Shown here: piece after piece, positions 20,697-29,486 of the stretch
How the letters are laid out: every line of letters starts with the position of its first letter
How positions within the stretch are numbered: position 1 is the first letter of the stretch
From: Burkholderiales bacterium
GTDB taxonomy: Bacteria; Pseudomonadota; Gammaproteobacteria; Burkholderiales; Burkholderiaceae_E
Assembly: GCA_003577305.1 (NCBI GenBank)
Contig: QEVL01000011.1
Span: 30,761-94,760 of the forward strand
Length of the DNA: 64,000 bases
Direction of reading: 5' to 3'
Program-made: the position numbers and the translations under genes
The notes under the pieces: model-generated
Databases searched by the model: none
What the model was told of the DNA's origin: nothing
The model's input: the letters and a program-made list of their open reading frames with translations, nothing else

Positions 20697-23696
20697 TCAG
20701 ATCGGGATCGTGATCCGGCGCTCCGCGTTGCCCGATTCGAGCGATCTGCCGGTGATGAGCTCCGCGGTTTCGCGGTCCTGCACCAACGTGACCGAGCTGG
20801 AGACCGCGAGCAGTCGTTCGCGGTCCAGCGGCCGGCAGATTCCGAACCCCTGCGCGTAGTCGACCCGCAGATCGATGAGCGACTTGATGATCGCCGCATT
20901 CTCGGCCCATTCGGCCACGCAGCCCATGCCGAGCTCATGCGCGAGGTCGACCACCGCGCGCGTGATCGCGTAGTTCTCGCGGTTCAGGTTCACGTCGCGG
21001 ATGAAGTTGCCGTCGATCTTCACCAGGTCGGCGGGAAGCTCTTTCAGGTAGCTGAACGAGGTGTAGCCGGCGCCGAAGTCGTCGAGTGCGACCATCGCTC
21101 CGAACGACTTGACCCGGTCGACGAAACGGCGCGTGGTCTTCAGGTCGTACAGGGCGACGCTTTCAGTAATCTCGAAGCAGATCTTCCGGGTCGATTCGGG
21201 GTGCGCCCGGATCAGCGCGATTGCGTCCTGCAGGAACTTCTCGTCGTTCAGCGACGCGCCGCTCAGGTTCAGGGTGCAGAAATCGACGCTGTCGCGGTGG
21301 GCAGGCTGCGAGTCGAACCACTCGAGCGTGCTGCGCAGCACCCAGCGGTCGATCTGTGTCATCAGACCGTTACGCTCGGCGGCCGGGATGAAGCGCCCCG
21401 GCGGAACGACCTTGTTGGCGGCATCGCGCATCCGGATCAGCACCTCGTAGCAGAGGCTCGACTCCGGGTTGCGCAGCGAGACGATCGGCTGCAACTGCAT
21501 GAAGAAGCTTTCGACCGGCAGGCGCTCCTTCATGCCCGCCACGAGCTTGAGCTCGTCGAGATGGTTCAGCAGTTCGGTACTGGTTGCGTCGTAGCTCACG
21601 ACGGCTGCGCCTCCGGAGGCCTTCGCCTCGCGACACGCACGGTCGCTCGCGGTGAGCGCATCGGCAGGACGCATCTCGTCGAGCACCCGGATCAAGCCGA
21701 TGCTCGCGGTGACGTTGAACACCTTGTCCTGGTACTGGTAGCCGCGGTCGCTCAGGTCGCTGCGCAGCTTCTCGCACAACGATCGCGCAGCGCCGAGCGA
21801 AAGCCCGTCCATGATCACGACGAGCTCGTCGCCTCCGACCCGCGCCGCAACGTGTGGCGGCTTGATCACTTCGCGCACGCGGGTCGCCATCTGGCGCAGG
21901 ATCTGATCGCCAGCGGCGTGCCCGAACAGATCGTTCACCAGCTTGAAGCGGTCGAGGTCCACGTAGGCAAGGCAAATGGGACGATCGCCGGACGACGCGA
22001 TGGCCTTCAGCAGTTGCAGCTCGAAGCCACGCCGGTTCAGCAGGCCCGTCAGCGAATCGTGGTCGACGAGGAACTTGAGCTGGCCTTCGGCATCCTTGCG
22101 TGCGGTGATGTCCTCGATCCATCCCTCGTAGCGGTCGACCTTGCGAACCGCCCGCGTGTGGAGCCAGCGCCGCTTGCCGTCGGGCCTCTCGATCGCCAAC
22201 TCGGTATCCATCATCCGGTTGGCGGTCGTTGACTCCTCGATCGCCGTCAGGGCCTGGCGGCTGGTCAGATCCACCCAGTTCTCCCCGGTCTTCGAGTGAT
22301 GGCGGCCGCTGTCCTTGAACAACTCACCGAAGCTCGGGTTGTGCTCGATGATGGTTCCGTCGAGCCTCATCGAAAAGATGCCCACCGGCATCGCGTTGTA
22401 GTTCTCCCGGAAGCGCTGAAGGGCGCTGATGGCGCTGCGTTGCGCGGATAGGCGGGCGGTCCGTTCGAGTTGAAGCTTTGCAGCAAGGGCGATCCCGGCA
22501 AGTACGGCAGACGAAACCGCCGCGACTTGGCTGTTCATCACCTTGGTGAGTGGGTGTTGATACCCGAGTGCATTTACGATCTCGCCGAACATGCCAAGTC
22601 CCGTTACGAACCAGGACATGGCGTACCAAATGGCGACCGTCGATACATCTCTGCGCAGAGTCTTGACCAGGAAGAAAAAGATCGTGACTGTTGTAGCGAT
22701 CCCGAGTACCCAAATGAGGGCGATGCTGGCGTGAGCCGGCAAGAAACTGCTAACGGCGGCAGTCAGTCCGTATATCGTGTAAAGAAACGGAAAGAGAAAC
22801 AATGCTCGATCAGTCTGTAATCGCCGGCCAAACAACTCCTGAAACAAAGCAAGGGTCAGTACCAGATGGAGGAGAAGCGTGAGATTCTTTGCGATTGGGA
22901 CGAATGTGGCATCCAAGGTCCAGCCGATCCACTTGAGGTCCCACCCGAAGTTGAATCCGGCAATTCGCAGACTCGTAACCAGCAGAGCCGCCAGCAGGAA
23001 GAAAGTCTTGTCGCGATTGAGGAGCGATACGATCGCGCCAAAGGCTGCAAGTCCCAGCATTCCACCGAAGAGTAGCCCTCCCAGTCTTTCCGACGAGACA
23101 AGGTGTTCACTAAGGTCCTGACCGCTCTGAAGGACGACCTGAGGCTTGACGACTGATTCGCCTCGCAGCCGACCCACGATTCGGACATGCCCTTTGGTGA
23201 CATGAAGGCCCTCGAACGCGATCCCGCTGCGCGTTTCGGTGACGCCCAACCTTTTCGGCACGACGGCGTCAAGGTCATCACGCGTTGGGACCACTTGCCA
23301 GAACTCTGCGTTGCTTCCACGAAGTTGACGCAGTTCAATGGACAACTCCGTGACTGCTGGGCTCACGTCGGCGTCCAGCGATATCCAGAACTCCCCTTCC
23401 GGAGTGAGCCCACGACTGGGCTTTGTACGCGGCGTCTCCGGGGAGAATTGGGCGATGGCTGCCTCGACCGAGGCGCCAACCACTTGAGTTGGGAGATAGC
23501 GCAGCGACACCGTGCCATCGAGTTCCTCGAAAACGCTCTGAGAAACCAGAAGTCCGGCAGACGTGAACCCCAGAATAATCGCCGTGGAGGCTGCGAGCAT
23601 CTTCACCACATGAAGAAGCTCCGGTGCGCCCCAGAACGCGCGCGAGAGGAAAGCACCTCGCCGGCCCAGGCTCCGAGCAATCGTGGTCACCAACAT
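20697..23696 (-). CDS. 7TM-PAS-GGDEF-EAL membrane signalling protein
   Basis: This 999-residue inner-membrane protein should make and/or break c-di-GMP. An N-terminal helix (about 10-35) leads to a periplasmic domain of about 170 residues, then seven helices (about 205-410) as in 7TMR-DISM receptors, a PAS domain (NYNAMPVGIFSMRLDGTIIE onward), a GGDEF domain and an EAL domain. The GGDEF motif reads GGDEL (residues 621-625) and the EAL motif reads EVL (751-753), but DDFGAGYTSF and QGFGICRP are kept. EVL occurs in active phosphodiesterases; GGDEL may be weaker. Start is uncertain: ATG 23696 chosen, GTG 23690 is better spaced from AAGGGAG, and TTG 23717 is also open. The N-terminal half is clearly less GC-rich than neighbours. 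Confidence 0.88.
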   Translation of the reverse strand: MLVTTIARSLGRRGAFLSRAFWGAPELLHVVKMLAASTAIILGFTSAGLLVSQSVFEELDGTVSLRYLPTQVVGASVEAAIAQFSPETPRTKPSRGLTPEGEFWISLDADVSPAVTELSIELRQLRGSNAEFWQVVPTRDDLDAVVPKRLGVTETRSGIAFEGLHVTKGHVRIVGRLRGESVVKPQVVLQSGQDLSEHLVSSERLGGLLFGGMLGLAAFGAIVSLLNRDKTFFLLAALLVTSLRIAGFNFGWDLKWIGWTLDATFVPIAKNLTLLLHLVLTLALFQELFGRRLQTDRALFLFPFLYTIYGLTAAVSSFLPAHASIALIWVLGIATTVTIFFFLVKTLRRDVSTVAIWYAMSWFVTGLGMFGEIVNALGYQHPLTKVMNSQVAAVSSAVLAGIALAAKLQLERTARLSAQRSAISALQRFRENYNAMPVGIFSMRLDGTIIEHNPSFGELFKDSGRHHSKTGENWVDLTSRQALTAIEESTTANRMMDTELAIERPDGKRRWLHTRAVRKVDRYEGWIEDITARKDAEGQLKFLVDHDSLTGLLNRRGFELQLLKAIASSGDRPICLAYVDLDRFKLVNDLFGHAAGDQILRQMATRVREVIKPPHVAARVGGDELVVIMDGLSLGAARSLCEKLRSDLSDRGYQYQDKVFNVTASIGLIRVLDEMRPADALTASDRACREAKASGGAAVVSYDATSTELLNHLDELKLVAGMKERLPVESFFMQLQPIVSLRNPESSLCYEVLIRMRDAANKVVPPGRFIPAAERNGLMTQIDRWVLRSTLEWFDSQPAHRDSVDFCTLNLSGASLNDEKFLQDAIALIRAHPESTRKICFEITESVALYDLKTTRRFVDRVKSFGAMVALDDFGAGYTSFSYLKELPADLVKIDGNFIRDVNLNRENYAITRAVVDLAHELGMGCVAEWAENAAIIKSLIDLRVDYAQGFGICRPLDRERLLAVSSSVTLVQDRETAELITGRSLESGNAERRITIPI

Positions 23697-23784
23697 TTCT
23701 CCCTTGCCTAGTGGCAAGGATTGGGGGAAGCGGCTGTCTGCTGGCCCGCATGCCGACGAAAGGCGGAATGCGTGGCGTCAGTGG

Positions 23785-23810
23785 GTTGCGTTGCATAGTT
23801 GCAACACAAC
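23785..23810. promoter_or_regulatory. Long imperfect dyad between FeeM-like and GGDEF-EAL genes
   Basis: GTTGCGTTGCA-TAGT-TGCAACACAAC has 11-bp arms with one mismatch. It lies in the 164-base gap between the FeeM-like stop (23861) and the start of the GGDEF-EAL gene (23696), both on the minus strand. It could be an operator or an RNA hairpin. Its GTTGCAT...GCAAC core resembles the dyad at 8377-8391. Confidence 0.45.
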
Positions 23811-23860
23811 CCGAGCTTGGACCGGCATTCCACCTCGCCAAGAGTCGATCTTTATCGTTG

Positions 23861-24664
23861 TTAGATCACCGGCACATCGAATGTCATTGTAGGCGTACGC
23901 CTAGTCGGCCTCCCGTTGGTCCGCATCGCTCGGCTATTTGCCCATGCGCCACTGACTGAATCGAAGATCCGAATGTCTTCGTGTATCTGGTTGCACATGA
24001 AATCGTAGAAAGGGTGGTTCCCCTCGCGCCAACGTTGCTCTGCAGTCCGAACGTTGAATGCGAGCAGGCGAGCAGGTATCCCAATGGATGAGGGCAACGT
24101 GACCATTCGGGCGTCGTTGAATACATCCTCAAACTGCAGATTAACGTAGTCGCGATCGCGCGGTGGGATGCCGGTGACCATGATCCATTCGATCTGTCTC
24201 GCCAGACAGTACCGATAGAGCGCTTTGAACAGGGCAAGCTTCACCTGAGTGCCAGATTTCCCGCCAACAACGCCCAAACGCGAGACATGTGCGATGCTGT
24301 TCCCTTGGAACCTCGAGGGCAACGCCAATTCCCTCTCAAACTCTGTGGGGCCATGGATGTTGGTATGGATTCGCAGCGTTCCGACCGGCGCTAGCGTCTC
24401 TTTCGACTCCGCGAGGAGAACAATGCTGTCTGGGTCGCTGTCCTCAGACTCGGCGTTGCCCAAGGCACGCGCCAAGGACGGAAGCCGCTTGGCGTACGCC
24501 ACGGTTCTAACGTTCACGGCGCGCACTAGTTGATCATTGGTTCTAACCAGTCGGATAGTGAACGGCAACGACACGTGCCGCGAGCGCTGGTTTTCGGGTC
24601 GAATGGAGATCTCATTGAACGACGCCGACACGTTCCGGGCGTTCGTTGTAAGCGTTGTTGGCAT
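23861..24664 (-). CDS. FeeM-like N-acyl amino acid synthase family protein
   Basis: This 267-residue protein looks like a GNAT-fold acyltransferase of the FeeM/LuxI-related group, which transfers fatty acyl chains from acyl carrier protein to amino acids. The pattern is VRTVAYAKRLPSL near residue 55, a DSDPDSIVLLAES segment, GTLRIHTN near 97, and RLGVVGGKSGTQVKLALFKA near 128-147, the last matching the acyl-donor binding region. Family assignment is by eye and moderate. Codon use and GC are lower than in flanking operons (35 of 60 bases at 24481-24540), suggesting acquisition. It is transcribed towards the c-di-GMP gene and divergently from the histidine kinase, so a secreted lipid signal with its own sensor is conceivable. 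Confidence 0.6.
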   Translation of the reverse strand: MPTTLTTNARNVSASFNEISIRPENQRSRHVSLPFTIRLVRTNDQLVRAVNVRTVAYAKRLPSLARALGNAESEDSDPDSIVLLAESKETLAPVGTLRIHTNIHGPTEFERELALPSRFQGNSIAHVSRLGVVGGKSGTQVKLALFKALYRYCLARQIEWIMVTGIPPRDRDYVNLQFEDVFNDARMVTLPSSIGIPARLLAFNVRTAEQRWREGNHPFYDFMCNQIHEDIRIFDSVSGAWANSRAMRTNGRPTRRTPTMTFDVPVI

Positions 24665-25016
24665 TGAAGAACCTTGGCCGTTTGGCCTATAGACAGGTAG
24701 TAGCCACCCTCTCTAGGCTGATTCTGCTGGTTGAGACGTGAGCAGTAAAGCTTGATGTTACTCGACAACAGTCCTTACGACCTGAGATTCGCTGTGTGGT
24801 CACATCCCGGCGATCGAGTGCCTCGAAGGGTGGCTTCTCCCGACGTAAAGGGTGACACTCCTGCCCCTGCATGCCCAAGCGCGACTCGCACACCCAGGAG
24901 TCTGGAGGTCGGTAGCGCGAGAGAAGAATCGGGGCGCAACGGATATCCCCGCTGCTCTGGCAAATAGGCGAAGAACGGTGCTAATTGGACTCCCAAGGAG
25001 GTTTGAGGCTGCTAAC
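24665..25016. promoter_or_regulatory. Divergent intergenic region, FeeM-like gene/histidine kinase
   Basis: A 352-base gap if the kinase starts at 25017. It must carry promoters in both directions. I see AAGGAGG at 24995-25001 ahead of the kinase start and no convincing -35/-10 pair or dyad. An open frame continues upstream through the gap to 24852, so part of it could be coding if translation starts earlier. Confidence 0.4.
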
Positions 25017-27014
25017 GTGGAGCAGGAGTTCCTTGCGCAGTATCGGTCATCGGGGCTCCGATTCGTTCGTCTCGCTTTGTTGCTCGGATCGGTCCTCGCA
25101 CTTGTCTTCTTTGTCCTTGTTCTGTCGATCAAGGACGACGAGGTACCTACGAATCCACGCCAAGCTTTCAGGCTGGTGCTGTTTGCCGGGATGGGTTGCA
25201 TGTCCATGGTGGCCACGTGGCGGCCAGAAAGGATTTTGCAGAAGTACGATCTCGTCGTCGGCATTGCCGTCTCCGCGGCCTGCTTGGCAATTGGTGCAAT
25301 GAGCCTCATGCCAGCCGATCTTGAAGAACCAAGATCGGGTAGATGGACTGTCGCCATGAGCCTCGTCTGCTGGCTAGCCTACGGGTTCACACGATTACCA
25401 GTCGGGATTGTTGCCGTCGCATGTGCGACCGGATCAGCGGCAATCCTGGCCAGTGCCGCGATCTATGGTGATGAATACGTGCGGGCGCTATTTGTCTACC
25501 TGCTCATGGCCAACCTCATCGGCTGGATAATGTCCGTCGAGATCGAGCGCCGCGAGCGCGCGCTCTTCTGGAGTTCGAGAGAACTGGCCGAGGCCACCCG
25601 GTCGCTCGAGGAGATGGCGCGCAACGCCGCCGATGCGGACGCTGCGAAGACGCGGGTGCTGGCAGCGGTCAGCCACGATTTGCGCCAGCCATTGGCCAGT
25701 CTTGCGCTGTATGCGCAGTTGTTGCGTTCTCGCAACGAAGTGTTGGAGCCCGCAGGCCTGACCGGAACGGTCGAGCGGCTCGATGCCTGTGTTTCCGCGT
25801 TGAGCGGAAACCTCGACAGGCTCTCGGAGTTGGGTGGCTTGCGCGACCGCGCGGCGCCGGTGCCGGTGGCGGCTACCGACCTGCGAAACGTGCTCGAACG
25901 TCTCGACAACGTCTATGCGGCCGAGGCCGCGCGGCGTCGCGTGCGCCTCGTCGTTCGTTGCCCGCGCGGTGGTCGCCGCTTCGCTCTCACCAACGACAAT
26001 CGGCTCTGGGACATTCTGTCGAATCTGACTGGCAATGCACTGAAGTTTGCGTCGGCTGATCGGGCCGCATGGGTGCTGGTGCGCGTCCGGCGTTCGGGCG
26101 CCAGTCTCGTGATCGAGGTGCGCGACAACGGTATCGGCATCGCGCCGGCCGACCAGCGCCGCATCTTCGACGAATACTTCCAGGTGGCCAACCACGCCCG
26201 CAACCCCGAGCACGGACACGGTTTGGGTTTGTCGATCGTTCGCGAGGCGGTCTCGCGCCTGCCCGGGCACTCGCTCGAGTTCGAGTCGCGCGTCGGGTGC
26301 GGTACGCGCTTCAGGCTGTCGATGCCCGCAAGCGGTGCGCAGCACCCGGTTGCCGGGGTCTCGTCCGAGATCGCCGCTTCCGGTGCCGTGCCTGGCTGCG
26401 GGCAGCCGGATCGCCCGATCGGAGCGGGCGCCATCGCGCAACGCGCCTTAGGGACGGCGCCCGCCGAGGCTGGAGTCATGCGCGGCGGTGTTTCGGCAGC
26501 CGGTGAGTGGCGCTGCGAGACTCCCGTGGCCCGCTACCAGGCAGACGCGTCATCCCGTCGCAGCCAGGCAGCGCAGGACGAGCGCGTGGCCGGACAGGAA
26601 CCGGGCGGCGCTGCCCGGTGTGAGGCCCTCGCGGGCGTCTACGTGCTCTTCATCGAAGACGACGCCTCGATGCGCGATGCTCTGTGCCAGGTGCTCCAGC
26701 AGTGGGGCGTCCTGGTCGATGCGGCGGCAAGCGGCGAGGAGGCGCTGGCGCTGGCTGCACAGGCCGAGCGCTCGTTCGACGCGATCATCTCGGATTTCAG
26801 GCTGCCCGGCGCGTGGGACGGGCTGCGCCTCATCGACGAGTTGCGCCGGCTCGAAGGGCGGCGCACGCCGGCGATCCTGCTGTCGGGCGAGTTCCGGGTG
26901 GACACCCTGGGCGAGAAAGCGCCCAGCGACGTTCAGGTGATGGCCAAGCCGCCCCAGCCCGCCCGACTGCGCGAACTGCTGGCCGCTTGCGGGGAGAACA
27001 GGGCCCAGGCCTGA
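25017..27014 (+). CDS. Hybrid sensor histidine kinase with C-terminal receiver
   Basis: This 665-residue inner-membrane kinase has six predicted helices (about residues 15-185) with very short loops, a phosphoacceptor segment (AAVSHDLRQPLASLALYAQ, His220), an ATPase domain with N-box LTGNALKFA, G1 RDNGIGIAP and G2 GHGLGLSI, a low-complexity linker of about 95 residues, and a receiver (VLFIEDDASMRDAL, Asp593 in ISDFRLPG, Lys in VMAKPP). SHDLRQPL is typical of one clade of hybrid kinases. No separate output regulator is adjacent. I chose GTG 25017, 15 bases after AAGGAGG and 17 residues before the first helix; earlier in-frame starts reach 24852. The first third is lower in GC than the rest. 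Confidence 0.88.
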   Translation: MEQEFLAQYRSSGLRFVRLALLLGSVLALVFFVLVLSIKDDEVPTNPRQAFRLVLFAGMGCMSMVATWRPERILQKYDLVVGIAVSAACLAIGAMSLMPADLEEPRSGRWTVAMSLVCWLAYGFTRLPVGIVAVACATGSAAILASAAIYGDEYVRALFVYLLMANLIGWIMSVEIERRERALFWSSRELAEATRSLEEMARNAADADAAKTRVLAAVSHDLRQPLASLALYAQLLRSRNEVLEPAGLTGTVERLDACVSALSGNLDRLSELGGLRDRAAPVPVAATDLRNVLERLDNVYAAEAARRRVRLVVRCPRGGRRFALTNDNRLWDILSNLTGNALKFASADRAAWVLVRVRRSGASLVIEVRDNGIGIAPADQRRIFDEYFQVANHARNPEHGHGLGLSIVREAVSRLPGHSLEFESRVGCGTRFRLSMPASGAQHPVAGVSSEIAASGAVPGCGQPDRPIGAGAIAQRALGTAPAEAGVMRGGVSAAGEWRCETPVARYQADASSRRSQAAQDERVAGQEPGGAARCEALAGVYVLFIEDDASMRDALCQVLQQWGVLVDAAASGEEALALAAQAERSFDAIISDFRLPGAWDGLRLIDELRRLEGRRTPAILLSGEFRVDTLGEKAPSDVQVMAKPPQPARLRELLAACGENRAQA

Positions 27015-27034
27015 GACGAACCCTTTGGAGCGCC

Positions 27035-28240
27035 CTACAGGCGCTCGACGATGGTGGCGATTCCCATGCCGCCGCCCACGCACAGCGTGACCAGGCCGCG
27101 CCGCAGCGCGCGGCGCTCGAGTTCGTCGATCAGCGTCCCGAGCAGCATCGCGCCGGTGGCGCCCAGCGGGTGGCCCATCGCGATCGCACCGCCGTTCACG
27201 TTGATCTTCTCCTCGGGCACGTCGAGCTCGCGCATGAAGCGCATGACGACCGCAGCGAATGCTTCGTTCACTTCGAAGAGGTCGATGTCGTCGATGTCGA
27301 GGCCGGCCTTGCGCAGCGCCTTGCGTGTCGCGGGCATCGGGCCGGTGAGCATGATCGTGGGGTCGGTGCCCACCAGTGCGGCGGAGACGATGCGCGCACG
27401 CGGAGAGAGGCCGAGCCGCTTGCCGGCCTCTTCGCTGCCGACCAGCACGAGCGCCGCGCCGTCGACGATGCCCGAAGAGTTGCCGGCGTGATGCACGTGC
27501 TCGATGCGCTCGACCTGCGGGTACTTGCGCAGCGCGACCGCGTCGTAGCCCATCGCGCCCGCCTTCGCGAACGAGGGCTGGAGCTGGCCGAGCTTCTCGA
27601 CCGAGGTGTCGGCCCTGATCGTCTCGTCGCGCTCGAGGATCGCCAGGCCGAGGTCGTCGCGCACCGGCACCAGCGAGCGCCCGAAGTACCCGTCGCGCTG
27701 CGCGGCAGCGGCCTTGCGGTGCGACGCGACGCCGAACTCGTCGACCATCTCGCGCGAGAAGCCGTCGAGCGTGGCGATCAGGTCTGCGCCGATTCCCTGC
27801 GGAACGAAGCTGGTGGCCAGATTGGTCTGCGGGTCGAGCGCCCAGGCGCCGCCGTCCGAACCCATCGGCACCCGCGACATCGACTCGACGCCGCCCGCGA
27901 CGACCAGCTCTTCCCAGCCCGAACGCACCTTCTGGGCGGCCATGTTGACCGCCTCGAGCCCCGAGGCGCAGAAGCGGTTGATCTGAACGCCCGGGACATC
28001 GAGCGCCCACCCGGCGGCAAGCGCCGCGGTCTTCGCGATGACCGCTCCCTGGTCGCCCACCGGAGTCACGCAACCGACGACCACGTCCTCGACCTGCGAG
28101 GTGTCGAGATCGTGGCGGCGCCGCATCTCGTGCATCAGAGTGGTGAGCAGCCGCACCGGCTTCACCTCGTACAGCGATCCGGATGACTTGCCGCGCCCGC
28201 GTGGAGTGCGGATCGCGTCGTAGACGAATGCTTCGGCCAT
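27035..28240 (-). CDS. Acetyl-CoA C-acyltransferase (thiolase)
   Basis: This 401-residue thiolase cleaves 3-ketoacyl-CoA, the last step of beta-oxidation, or condenses acetyl-CoA. The nucleophilic Cys is in [11 protein letters not shown] (about residue 92), the catalytic His in [15 protein letters not shown] (about 355) and the second Cys in [10 protein letters not shown] near the C terminus. Size and motifs fit FadA/AtoB-type degradative thiolases. It stands alone on the minus strand between the kinase and a divergent acyl-CoA dehydrogenase, with an 82-base shared promoter gap. It would complete the pathway of the FadB-like enzyme at 18382-20613. Confidence 0.93.
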   Translation of the reverse strand: MAEAFVYDAIRTPRGRGKSSGSLYEVKPVRLLTTLMHEMRRRHDLDTSQVEDVVVGCVTPVGDQGAVIAKTAALAAGWALDVPGVQINRFCASGLEAVNMAAQKVRSGWEELVVAGGVESMSRVPMGSDGGAWALDPQTNLATSFVPQGIGADLIATLDGFSREMVDEFGVASHRKAAAAQRDGYFGRSLVPVRDDLGLAILERDETIRADTSVEKLGQLQPSFAKAGAMGYDAVALRKYPQVERIEHVHHAGNSSGIVDGAALVLVGSEEAGKRLGLSPRARIVSAALVGTDPTIMLTGPMPATRKALRKAGLDIDDIDLFEVNEAFAAVVMRFMRELDVPEEKINVNGGAIAMGHPLGATGAMLLGTLIDELERRALRRGLVTLCVGGGMGIATIVERL

Positions 28241-28271
28241 GGAAGGTTCCCGGTCAGGTTCGCGAGCATTC

Positions 28272-28277
28272 TATTAT
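28272..28277 (+). promoter_or_regulatory. -10-like box ahead of the acyl-CoA dehydrogenase
   Basis: TATTAT lies 45 bases before ATG 28323 in the divergent gap with the thiolase gene. The -35 position is not convincing. Confidence 0.4.
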
Positions 28278-28322
28278 GCTGCCCGCACCGACCGCATTGA
28301 CCGTACCGACTGGAGCAGCACC

Positions 28323-29486
28323 ATGATCGAGCGCACGCTGTTTGCCGACGAGCACCGGATGTTTCGCGACGCCGTCCGGCGCTTCATGGAGAACGAAGTC
28401 GTCCCGCACCACGAACGATGGGAAGAGCAGGGCTACGTCGATCGCGAAGTCTGGCAGAAGGCCGGCGCGAACGGCCTGCTGTGCGCATCGATGCCCGAGG
28501 AGTATGGCGGCGCGGGCGCCGACCGGCTCTATTCGATCGTGGTGATGGAGGAGACGGCGCGCGTCAACGCCACCGGACTGGGCTTCGGCCTGCACTCGGA
28601 GATCGTCGCGCCGTACATCCTTCACTACGGTTCGCAGGAGCAGAAAATGCGCTTCCTGCCGAAGATGGCCACCGGCGAGGCGATCGGGGCGATCGCGATG
28701 AGCGAGCCGGCAGCCGGTTCCGACCTGCAGGGCGTGAAGACCACCGCAACCCGGCGCGGCGACGTCTACCTGCTCAACGGCTCCAAGACCTTCATCACCA
28801 ACGGCTGGCACGCCGACGTAGTCATCGTCGTGGCCAAGACCGAGCCGAAGGCAGGCGCAAAGGGCACCAGCCTGCTGCTGGTCGAGAGCGGGATGAAGGG
28901 CTTCGAGAAGGGCAAGCGACTGAAGAAAGTGGGCATGAAGGCGCAGGACACGTCGGAGCTCTTCTTCGACAACGTCGAGGTGCCCGCTTCGAACCTGCTC
29001 GGCAACGAGAACGAGGGCTTCGTCTACCTGATGCAGGAGCTACCCTGGGAGCGCCTGCAGATCGCGATCGGTGCGGTGGAGAACGCGCAGGCCGCGATCG
29101 ACTGGACCACCGGCTACGTGAAGGAGCGCAGGGTGTTCGGCACCACGGTTTCCACGTTCCAGAACACCCGTTTCAAGCTGGCCGAACTGCAGACCGAGGT
29201 GCAGATCGCGCGCGTGTTCGTCGACAAGTGCATCGAGCTGCTGATGGCCGGCAGCCTCGACACGGCCACCGCGTCGATGGCGAAGTACTGGTGCTCCGAC
29301 CTGCAGTGCAAGGTCATCGACGAGTGCGTGCAGCTGCACGGCGGCTACGGCTACATGTGGGAATACCCCATCGCGCGCGCGTTCGCCGACGCGCGGGTGC
29401 AGCGCATCTACGGCGGCACCAACGAGATCATGAAGGAAGTGATCACGCGCGCGATGGGCCTGTCCGCTCAGTCTCCCTTGAAGTAG
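28323..29486 (+). CDS. Acyl-CoA dehydrogenase
   Basis: This FAD enzyme (387 residues) introduces the trans-2 double bond in acyl-CoA. Visible are the N-terminal helical domain, the FAD-binding AMSEPAAGSDLQG and FITNG segments (about residues 130-160), and the C-terminal signature QLHGGYGYMWEYPIARAFAD followed by RIYGGTNEIMKEVI. The expected catalytic glutamate position (YGGTNEIMK) is filled. ATG 28323 has GGAG nine bases upstream. Its end overlaps the convergent binding-protein gene by 19 bases. The substrate chain length cannot be read from sequence; it resembles medium/long-chain enzymes. Confidence 0.93.
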   Translation: MIERTLFADEHRMFRDAVRRFMENEVVPHHERWEEQGYVDREVWQKAGANGLLCASMPEEYGGAGADRLYSIVVMEETARVNATGLGFGLHSEIVAPYILHYGSQEQKMRFLPKMATGEAIGAIAMSEPAAGSDLQGVKTTATRRGDVYLLNGSKTFITNGWHADVVIVVAKTEPKAGAKGTSLLLVESGMKGFEKGKRLKKVGMKAQDTSELFFDNVEVPASNLLGNENEGFVYLMQELPWERLQIAIGAVENAQAAIDWTTGYVKERRVFGTTVSTFQNTRFKLAELQTEVQIARVFVDKCIELLMAGSLDTATASMAKYWCSDLQCKVIDECVQLHGGYGYMWEYPIARAFADARVQRIYGGTNEIMKEVITRAMGLSAQSPLK

